Positions 8,243 to 14,319 of a stretch of 14,319 nt of DNA are shown piece by piece. The stretch's first letter is position 1; each line of letters begins with the position of its first letter. Source of the DNA: an uncultured Dialister sp. (lineage in GTDB: Bacteria; Bacillota; Negativicutes; Veillonellales; Dialisteraceae); the NCBI GenBank assembly GCA_900545785.1, contig URAA01000025.1, forward strand, positions 1 to 14,319, read 5' to 3'. A program made the translations under genes and the position numbers. The notes under the pieces are model-generated. The model did no database searches and was not told where the DNA came from. It was given only the letters and a program-made list of their open reading frames with translations.

Positions 8243-9302
8243 TGAAAAATTACAGCCTATCCGCATGCTTGTGCTTACTTTGACCGGCCGATGCAATTTT
8301 CATTGCCAATATTGTTATGCCTCCGAACAAGATCAGACGGATATGGAGGACGAAGTCGCTTTGGCGGCTGTTGAAATGGCTGGAAAATCAGGGGAGCGGT
8401 TTTTACTCCAGTTTTCCGGCGGAGAACCGCTTCTGAGATTTCCACTGATAAGGAAAGTAGTAAATCTCGTTGAAAAAGAACATTTGAATGTGCAATTGCA
8501 AATACAAACAAACGGATCTCTTTTATCGGAAGATATAGGAAAATGGTTATTTGAGCATAAGGTGGGAATCGGAATTTCATGTGACGGCCGCCCGCATGTG
8601 ATGGATAGGACCAGACAGACGAAGGGCGGAAATTCTTCATCCGAAGAAGTGACCAAGGGATTCAGAAATCTGTCAAAAAACGGAATCGGAACAGGCATTA
8701 CTTGTGTCGTAACCGATGATATGGTGGAAGAATTGGACGGAATTGCAGATATGGCCTATTTCTATGGAAATGTTCATCAAATCGGTTTTGACATTCTTCG
8801 GGAACAAGGCCGCGGAATGAAGTTAAAAGCTCCCGATGCAAAGAAACTCGAAGAAGCACTGAAAAGAACGGCCGATAAATTGGACATGCTGGAAAAAATG
8901 ACGGGAAAACATATTCATTTCACACAGGAAGATCGGGTAAAGAGATTAGCAAAAACAGGAAAGTATGAATTTCCTCAATGTTTTGCCATGAACGGGGAAG
9001 CTGCTTTTATAGATGTTCACGGAGATATTTATGCCTGTTCTTCTTTGATGAGAAGAGAAGAGTATAAATTGGGTACCGTAAGGACGGGACGGGATAAAAA
9101 GAAAGTGGATGAAGTAAGTTTATTTATAAAAAGGATGATGCAACCCTGCAGAGAATGCGAATATTTTTCATTATGCGGCGGAGGCTGTTTCTCTCGATGG
9201 CTTGATAAAAACGGCAAAGTTCAAATGTCGGAAGCCGAATGTGCACTTAAAAAATTTTTTATAAAACGTTATCTTAAGAGTCAGGAGAAAAAAGTGTTAT
9301 GA
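8220..9302 (+). CDS. Radical SAM protein with SPASM domain
   Basis: 360 aa from ATG 8220. The radical SAM core has CxxxCxxC at C25, C29 and C32 (GRCNFHCQYC) for the SAM-binding [4Fe-4S] cluster, and GGEP at 67-70. The C-terminal domain matches the seven-cysteine SPASM pattern exactly: C254-x13-G-x4-C273, then C310-x2-C313-x5-C319-x3-C323, then C341. Two auxiliary [4Fe-4S] clusters are therefore expected. SPASM enzymes include peptide modifiers (anSME, PqqE, MftC) and the tetrapyrrole enzymes AhbC, AhbD and NirJ. No small precursor-peptide gene is visible nearby, and the gene sits between the chelatase H and I subunits, so a tetrapyrrole side-chain or ring reaction is the better inference. A chelatase- or reductase-maturation role is possible. 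The start overlaps the chelatase by 23 nt and the end shares ATGA with the next gene. The exact start is moderately certain. Confidence 0.88.
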   Translation: MRDPEKNNEKLQPIRMLVLTLTGRCNFHCQYCYASEQDQTDMEDEVALAAVEMAGKSGERFLLQFSGGEPLLRFPLIRKVVNLVEKEHLNVQLQIQTNGSLLSEDIGKWLFEHKVGIGISCDGRPHVMDRTRQTKGGNSSSEEVTKGFRNLSKNGIGTGITCVVTDDMVEELDGIADMAYFYGNVHQIGFDILREQGRGMKLKAPDAKKLEEALKRTADKLDMLEKMTGKHIHFTQEDRVKRLAKTGKYEFPQCFAMNGEAAFIDVHGDIYACSSLMRREEYKLGTVRTGRDKKKVDEVSLFIKRMMQPCRECEYFSLCGGGCFSRWLDKNGKVQMSEAECALKKFFIKRYLKSQEKKVL

Positions 9303-10327
9303 AAAGACAAAACGTATTTCCTTTTACTGCGATTATCGGTCAAGAAGCTATGAAAAGAGCGCTTATATTAAATGTAATCAATCCCCGCCTGGGAGGAGTT
9401 CTCATACAGGGAGAAAAAGGGACCGCCAAATCGACGGCGGTCCGTGCTTTGGCAGAGCTGCTGCCGCCGAGAAAATGCATCAAAGGATCCCGTTTTCATG
9501 ACGATCCCGATGATCCGAGCAATTGGTCTGACGAATCTCATGAAAAATATGATAAAGAAGAACCGCCGGTGGAAATGCTGCCGATGAAAGTCGTAGAACT
9601 GCCTGTAAGTGCTACGGAAGACCGTGTGGTAGGCACATTGGATATTGAAGCAGCCATTCGAGAAGGAAAACGTTCTTTTGAACCGGGGATTTTAGCAGAT
9701 GCCAACAGGAATATCTTATATGTAGATGAAATTAATTTATTGGACGATCATGTAGTCGATGTTCTTTTGGATTCTGCTGCTATGGGTGTCAATACGGTTG
9801 AAAGAGAAGGGATTTCCTATTCGCATCCGGCCAGATTTTCTTTGGTAGGAACCATGAATCCGGAGGAAGGCGATATTCGTCCCCAATTATTGGATCGTTT
9901 CGCTCTCTCCGTAAAAGTTACAGGAGAACAAAATCCGGAAAAGCGTGCGGAAGTCATCAAAAGAAGACTGGCCTATGAGTCGGATCCGGAAGCATTTTTA
10001 AATACATGGAAAGAAGAGCAGGCGAAAGAAGTTAATAAAATAGAATCGGCTATGAAGCTTTTACCTCATGTGACCGTTTCGGATGATATTCTTTTATGTG
10101 CTGCTAAAATATCAATTGCACTGGGCGTAGACGGACATCGCTCGGATATTACGCTGATCAAGACGGCAGAAACGATCGCCGCACTGGAAGGACATACGAA
10201 AGTTACACGGGAAGATATAAGAGAAGCTTCCCGTCTGGCATTGCCTCATCGTATGAGACGTCGTCCTTTTGAAGAGCAGGATGTCGATTGGACAGAAGTG
10301 GATCAGGTTATTGATGATGAAACATAA
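9299..10327 (+). CDS. BchI/ChlI-like AAA+ chelatase subunit
   Basis: 342 aa, the length of BchI. It should form a hexameric ATPase ring that drives the large subunit. Seen: Walker A GEKGTAKST at 38-46; a BchI-type insert containing RFHDDPDDPSNW; EDRVVGTLD at 108-115; Walker B ILYVDE at 139-144; sensor and arginine-finger region GTMNPEEGDIRPQLLDRF; and a C-terminal helical part with GVDGHRSDI and LALPHRMRRRPFE. All ATPase motifs look intact, so it is probably active. AGGAG at 9283-9287 lies 11 nt from ATG 9299, which overlaps the radical SAM stop (ATGA). Related MoxR-type AAA+ proteins were considered, but the long BchI-specific insert and the H- and D-subunit neighbours support a chelatase role. 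Confidence 0.92.
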   Translation: MKRQNVFPFTAIIGQEAMKRALILNVINPRLGGVLIQGEKGTAKSTAVRALAELLPPRKCIKGSRFHDDPDDPSNWSDESHEKYDKEEPPVEMLPMKVVELPVSATEDRVVGTLDIEAAIREGKRSFEPGILADANRNILYVDEINLLDDHVVDVLLDSAAMGVNTVEREGISYSHPARFSLVGTMNPEEGDIRPQLLDRFALSVKVTGEQNPEKRAEVIKRRLAYESDPEAFLNTWKEEQAKEVNKIESAMKLLPHVTVSDDILLCAAKISIALGVDGHRSDITLIKTAETIAALEGHTKVTREDIREASRLALPHRMRRRPFEEQDVDWTEVDQVIDDET

Positions 10328-12260
10328 TAATTTTCCTTTTGCTGCTTTTTATGGGTCAGACAATGTAAAAACGGCGATTTTGATTGCTTTGATAAATCCT
10401 TTGGCGGGAGGCATATTGCTTTCGGGAGGAACGGGAACAGGGAAATCAACATTGCTTCGCAGTGCCGGAGAATTGATAGAAGTTCCTTGGATGGAAGTGC
10501 CGATAGGAGTGACGGAAGACCGGCTTTTCGGTTCTATGGATACAGAAACGGCCATACAAAGCGGGATAAAGAAATTGCAGCCCGGCTTATTAGACGAAGC
10601 CAATCAGGGAATTCTGTATATTGATGATGTTAATTTGCTGCGTGATGAATTGTTGCCTTCTATCCTGAATATGACGGAAACGGGGGTTTATAAACTGGAG
10701 AGGGACGGATTTTCAATAGAAAAAGAATTTTCTGCCACCGTCCTTGCTACAATGAATCCTGATGGAGGGACATTATCGGTAGCGAAACTGGATCGTTTCG
10801 GATTGTTTGCACAGATGGAAGAAATAATTGATCCGGATGAAAGAAAAGAGATCATAAACAGAGTTTTGGATTTTGAGAAAAACGGAAAAAAATTCAAGAA
10901 AAAATGGGAAACTGAAACCAAAAAATTGTCAGAACGGGTCAAAAATGCCCGAAGTATGGTTAAAGAGGTAAGCGTTTCTTCCGCCATGATACAGCTGGCG
11001 GCCGTGTATACATTGAAGGCTCATGTAGCGGGGCACAGAGCAGATATTTATCTTATGGAAGCGGCCCGTGCATTAGCAGCCTTAGATAACAGGAACTATG
11101 TGCTGCCGAAGGATTTAGAGAAGGCTGCAGAATTTGTACTTCCCCATCGAATGAGAAAGATGGAAGAACCTCAGCCGCCGGAGCAGCAATATGAAGACGA
11201 TCGGGATAATCAAGAACCGGAAGATAAGGATCAAGAAGAAAATAATCGGGATCACGAGGAAGATGATCGAGATAATATGCCGCCAAGCCCTCCGCAAAAC
11301 AGCAATGATGAATCAGGCGAAGAGAATGACGATCCGCAAGACGAGAATGGATCAAGTAATGAGATGCCGCCAGCAGACGGTGAGGGGGAAAGTAGGGAAA
11401 GGACAGATTTTTCAGATACGAGAATACAACTTCCGCCGATTTGGATTGAACCGAACGAAAACAAAAAAGTGAAAAAGGGAAGCGGAAAGCGAAATCTGAC
11501 CGGAACATCTTTGATGCAGGGAAGATATGTAAGAGCAGAGATTCCCGGAGAAAAAACAAGAGACATCGCTTTCGATGCCACTCTCCGTGCGGCAGCACCT
11601 TATCAAAAGACAAGAAAATCCGAAAATTGTGCCGTTGTCATAAAAAAAGATGATATTCGCCGAAAAGTAAGAGAAAAACATATAGGAAATATATTCCTCT
11701 TTGTAGTGGATGCAAGCGGATCAATGGGAGCCCGGGAGAGAATGCGCACAGTAAAAGGAGTCATTCTCAAAATTTTATTGGAAGCTTATCAAAAACGGGA
11801 TAAAGTGGGAATGATAGCTTTTAGAAAAAATAAAGCCGAAGTCTTGCTGCCTGTTACAAGAAGTGTTGATTTTGCGCAAAAAAAATTAGAAAGTCTGCCC
11901 ACCGGAGGGAAGACTCCTTTAGCAAAAGGATTGGAGAAAACGATCGATCTCTTGGATGTGATATACAGGCAGGATGTAACACAGGAGCCGGTTGTTATTT
12001 TAGTCACTGACGGAAGAGCTACCAACGGACTTGAGAAAAATTCAAATCCCGTGGAAGATGCACTGCAAAAAGCAAAAAAAATAAGACTTAGAAAACTGCC
12101 GGCCGCTGTGATTGATACAGAATCAGGATTTATAAAACTGGGACTGGCGAAGCAAATTGCCAAAGAAATGGGAGCCTCTTATTTCCATGTGGATAAAATG
12201 ACGGAAGATAATTTGCTGCATATTTGGAGGAGCACGGTTTATAATAGTGATAAAGAATGA
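10317..12260 (+). CDS. BchD/ChlD-like AAA+/VWA chelatase subunit
   Basis: 647 aa from ATG 10317 (ATG 10314 is equally possible; 10317 aligns best with the upstream paralogue, both opening near NxFPF). An AAA+ domain (about 1-285) has Walker A GGTGTGKST at 37-45, Walker B ILYIDD at 99-104 and MNPDGG at 146-151. An acidic, proline-rich linker runs about 283-365 and repeats EDDRDN. The C-terminal VWA domain (about 455-640) has an intact MIDAS: DASGS at D465, S467 and S469, with T533 and D565. RYVRAEIPGEKTRDIAFDATLRAAAPYQ is characteristic of BchD/ChlD; its two halves lie around 403-430. The Walker A is intact, whereas many ChlD proteins have degenerate ATPase motifs; Walker B has D-D in place of D-E, so binding without efficient hydrolysis is plausible. 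The role is to bridge the ATPase ring and large subunit through MIDAS-metal contacts. Overlaps the previous gene by 11 nt. Confidence 0.91.
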   Translation: MKHNNFPFAAFYGSDNVKTAILIALINPLAGGILLSGGTGTGKSTLLRSAGELIEVPWMEVPIGVTEDRLFGSMDTETAIQSGIKKLQPGLLDEANQGILYIDDVNLLRDELLPSILNMTETGVYKLERDGFSIEKEFSATVLATMNPDGGTLSVAKLDRFGLFAQMEEIIDPDERKEIINRVLDFEKNGKKFKKKWETETKKLSERVKNARSMVKEVSVSSAMIQLAAVYTLKAHVAGHRADIYLMEAARALAALDNRNYVLPKDLEKAAEFVLPHRMRKMEEPQPPEQQYEDDRDNQEPEDKDQEENNRDHEEDDRDNMPPSPPQNSNDESGEENDDPQDENGSSNEMPPADGEGESRERTDFSDTRIQLPPIWIEPNENKKVKKGSGKRNLTGTSLMQGRYVRAEIPGEKTRDIAFDATLRAAAPYQKTRKSENCAVVIKKDDIRRKVREKHIGNIFLFVVDASGSMGARERMRTVKGVILKILLEAYQKRDKVGMIAFRKNKAEVLLPVTRSVDFAQKKLESLPTGGKTPLAKGLEKTIDLLDVIYRQDVTQEPVVILVTDGRATNGLEKNSNPVEDALQKAKKIRLRKLPAAVIDTESGFIKLGLAKQIAKEMGASYFHVDKMTEDNLLHIWRSTVYNSDKE

Positions 12261-12284
12261 TTTACTGCTGCAAGGGAGATATAG

Positions 12285-14027
12285 ATGATAAAGAATTTGA
12301 TGAAATATTATAAGCCGTATATAGGAATTCTTGTGGGAGTGGTCACCGGCACTTTGCTCGTAGCTTTGCTTGATTTGGTATTTCCTTTCGTGGTAAGGAA
12401 TATTATTGATAAAGTTCTTCCTACGGGAAATGAAATCGAATTGTACAAGGGAGCGGCATTGCTGCTTGTGCTCTATTTAGTCAGTTTTGCCGTATCTTAT
12501 TGGGTTCAATATTACGGCCATATCATGAGTGCATCCATTGAGCATGATATGAGAAATGATTTATTTGCGCATATTGAAAAACAGCCTTTTCGTTATTTTG
12601 ATAATGAAAAGACAGGTCAATTATTATCCCGCATCACAAGCGATATTATTGAAGTCAGCGAACTTGCGTTTCGCGGTCCCAATGATGTGCTCCTCTGCGG
12701 AATTATCATGTCGGGAACAATCATTGCCATGTTAATTATGAATTGGCCTTTGGCATTGTTGATCGGAAGCTTGCTGATAGCCAAATCTTTGCATACGGTC
12801 AAGATCAACAGGCAAATGAAAAAAGCCTTTCGCAAAAACAGAGCCAAAACGGGCGAACTGAGTGCCCGGGCAGAAGAAAGCTTATCGGGGATACGGCTCT
12901 CCAAAGCATTTGCTATGGAGGATTTTGAATTAAAAAGATTTCGGAAAAAAAGTGAAGAGTTAAGAAATACACGTTTTCAGTCCTATAAACTGCTTGCTTA
13001 TTTCTCCGGCAGTATCAATTTCTTTACAAATTTTATTAATGTGGTTGTTCTCCTTGCAGGCGGATATATGATTACCTGGGGGGCATTGACATTATCGGAT
13101 TTTGTTGCATTTCTTTTGTATGTAAATATTTTTATGCGCCCTGTTTTCAGGCTGACCATATTAACGGAGGTATACCAGAGAGGAATGGCAGGGTTTGCCC
13201 GATTTGATGAAATCATGCATATACAGCCGTCTATCAGAGACCCGGAAAATCCGATTGGAATTACTCATGCCAAAGGTGAATTTAATTTTGAGAATATGAG
13301 CTTCGGTTACGAAAAAGATCGAATGATATTGCATCATTTAAATTTTAAGATATCTGCAGGAGAAACGGTTGCTTTTGTAGGTGAAACCGGGGCGGGTAAA
13401 AGTACGCTGGTTAATTTATTATTGAGGTTTTATGATCCGACAGAAGGCAGAGTTCGCCTTGACGGGCATGATATAAAAGAGTATCGCCAGCAGGATCTGC
13501 GCAGACAAATCGGAATTGTTCAGCAAGATGTTTTTCTCTTCGGTGATACCATCGGTGAAAATATCGGTTACGGAAAAATCGGAGCCACGGAAGAAGAAAT
13601 AAAAAAAGCCGCCGAGATGGCAGCGGCAGATGAATTTATTTCTTTACTTCCTCACGGATTCAATACCAAGGTGGGCGAGCGCGGTGTCAAACTTTCCGGC
13701 GGGCAGAAGCAGAGAATTGCCATTGCGAGAGTGTTTTTAAAAAATCCGCCGATTGTTATTTTAGATGAAGCGACATCTTCCCTTGATACAGAAACGGAAC
13801 GAAAGATCCAACTGACATTGGACGTTTTGGCAAAAGACAGAACAACCATTATTATTGCACACCGTTTATCCACGGTAAAAAATGCAGATCGTATTATCGT
13901 ACTGGATCAAGGAAATATCATTGAAGAAGGAACTCATGATGAACTTTTAAATAGAAAAGGCAAATATTTCCAGTTATATGAAGCACAAAAAAAGAATCGC
14001 AAATACATAAAAGAAAAAGAGGATTAA
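12285..14027 (+). CDS. ABC exporter-fold half-transporter (TMD-NBD)
   Basis: 580 aa. An N-terminal six-helix membrane domain (hydrophobic spans around 12-34, 56-76, 135-168 and 247-285) is fused to an ATPase domain. ATPase motifs: Walker A GETGAGKST at 366-374, Q-loop Q414, signature LSGGQ at 470-474, Walker B ending DE at 494-495, and switch histidine H526. All are intact, so a homodimer could be active. AAGGGAG lies 6 nt before ATG 12285, and the gap to the chelatase D gene is 24 nt, consistent with the same transcript. Family members export lipids, drugs or peptides, but some with this fold (IrtAB, YbtPQ) import siderophores. In this context a tetrapyrrole or metal-complex substrate is inferred; direction and substrate are not shown by sequence. 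Confidence 0.9.
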   Translation: MIKNLMKYYKPYIGILVGVVTGTLLVALLDLVFPFVVRNIIDKVLPTGNEIELYKGAALLLVLYLVSFAVSYWVQYYGHIMSASIEHDMRNDLFAHIEKQPFRYFDNEKTGQLLSRITSDIIEVSELAFRGPNDVLLCGIIMSGTIIAMLIMNWPLALLIGSLLIAKSLHTVKINRQMKKAFRKNRAKTGELSARAEESLSGIRLSKAFAMEDFELKRFRKKSEELRNTRFQSYKLLAYFSGSINFFTNFINVVVLLAGGYMITWGALTLSDFVAFLLYVNIFMRPVFRLTILTEVYQRGMAGFARFDEIMHIQPSIRDPENPIGITHAKGEFNFENMSFGYEKDRMILHHLNFKISAGETVAFVGETGAGKSTLVNLLLRFYDPTEGRVRLDGHDIKEYRQQDLRRQIGIVQQDVFLFGDTIGENIGYGKIGATEEEIKKAAEMAAADEFISLLPHGFNTKVGERGVKLSGGQKQRIAIARVFLKNPPIVILDEATSSLDTETERKIQLTLDVLAKDRTTIIIAHRLSTVKNADRIIVLDQGNIIEEGTHDELLNRKGKYFQLYEAQKKNRKYIKEKED

Positions 14028-14067
14028 AAATTATAGTTTACGGGAGTTGCATAATGTAAGAGATGAT

Positions 14068-14096
14068 ACGGCAGCAAAGTACAAGCTGCCGTTTTT
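14068..14096 (+). terminator. Rho-independent terminator of the cluster
   Basis: ACGGCAGC (14068-14075) pairs perfectly with GCTGCCGT (14085-14092) across a 9-nt loop, followed by a run of five T (14092-14096). It lies 40 nt after the ABC transporter stop. Read on the minus strand there is no T-run after the hairpin, so it is mainly a plus-strand terminator, although it also follows the convergent gene's stop directly. Confidence 0.85.
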
Positions 14097-14319
14097 CAGT
14101 GAATATATGAATTTTCGAAGAACTGTTTATAAAGAACCGGTTCGGCGCAGTCTGCAAACCGCAGATATCCTTTTTCGTTGGGATGGAGCCCGTCTGTATA
14201 CCAGGAGTCCGTCGGAGGAAATGATTCTGAAAAATCTATATAAGGAATGTGGGAAGAAGAGCAAATTGATTTTAAAAATTTGCCATACTCTTTTAAATCC
14301 TTATTGTTTCTTTCAAAAT
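14096..14319 (-). CDS. SGNH/GDSL-type hydrolase, partial (3' end only)
   Basis: Only the last 74 codons are in the window; the gene continues past the right edge. The stop is TGA (complement of 14096-14098). The visible end contains SWYTDGLHPNEKGY, in which DGLHP matches block V (DxxH) of SGNH/GDSL esterases, the Asp-His part of the catalytic triad. The catalytic serine block would be upstream, outside the window. Such enzymes deacylate or deacetylate esters, often on cell-surface glycans, but the substrate cannot be told. It is convergent to the cluster and separated from it by the terminator, so it is probably functionally unrelated. Confidence 0.72.
   Translation of the reverse strand, partial: FERNNKDLKEYGKFLKSICSSSHIPYIDFSESFPPTDSWYTDGLHPNEKGYLRFADCAEPVLYKQFFENSYIH

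Noticed and set aside
8242..8283. A short ORF (13 codons) starting at ATG 8242 right after GGAG, ending in CTT TGA C like the RF2 frameshift site
   Set aside because: A +1 shift at this site would enter frame 2, not the radical SAM frame (frame 0). The radical SAM gene has its own in-frame ATG at 8220, so the resemblance looks accidental.
11053..11613. Overlapping open frames on both strands across the acidic linker of the D subunit
   Set aside because: They follow from the repetitive GAT/GAA/GAC codons of the linker. Translations are low-complexity and resemble no protein family.
126..12260. Bacteriochlorophyll synthesis (BchLNB plus BchHID)
   Set aside because: The large chelatase subunit has CobN-like signatures, and no other chlorophyll or reaction-centre genes are present. 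The SPASM protein and uptake lipoprotein do not fit that pathway.

Overview
The window holds one nine-gene, plus-strand cluster (126-14027), followed by a hairpin terminator and the 3' end of a convergent minus-strand gene. The low-to-moderate GC, strong Shine-Dalgarno sequences and heavy gene overlap suggest an anaerobic Firmicute. A Negativicutes-type organism (Dialister/Megasphaera-like) is my best guess, at low confidence. No gene identifies the species.

Layout: 1-125 is a very AT-rich leader with a possible Fur/PerR-like operator and a -10-like element. 126-3484 encodes a three-part nitrogenase-superfamily reductase: a NifH/BchL-like Fe-S ATPase and two NifD/NifK-like catalytic subunits. 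The catalytic subunits have the N-terminal cluster cysteines, but no FeMo-cofactor ligand is visible in the D-like one. 3481-4443 is a substrate-binding lipoprotein of the BtuF/FepB/FhuD type. After the largest internal gap (70 nt), 4514-8242 is a CobN/BchH-type large chelatase subunit. 8220-9302 is a radical SAM protein with a complete seven-cysteine SPASM domain. 9299-10327 and 10317-12260 are the BchI-like and BchD-like AAA+ chelatase subunits. 12285-14027 is an ABC exporter-fold half-transporter. A terminator lies at 14068-14096. A partial SGNH/GDSL hydrolase runs in from the right edge on the minus strand.

How they fit together (inference): this looks like a compact tetrapyrrole-handling system. 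It combines an ATP-dependent three-subunit chelatase (or dechelatase), an ATP-dependent reductase related to DPOR, COR and CfbCD that could reduce a macrocycle, a SPASM radical SAM enzyme of the broad class that includes AhbC, AhbD and NirJ, a surface binding lipoprotein and a membrane transporter. No nifENB, chlorophyll, F430 or corrin-ring synthesis genes are present, so nitrogenase, photosynthesis and a complete known cofactor pathway are not supported. The two readings I favour are synthesis of an undescribed reduced metallo-tetrapyrrole, and anaerobic capture and processing of a host or environmental tetrapyrrole such as haem or a corrinoid. The sequence alone does not decide between them.
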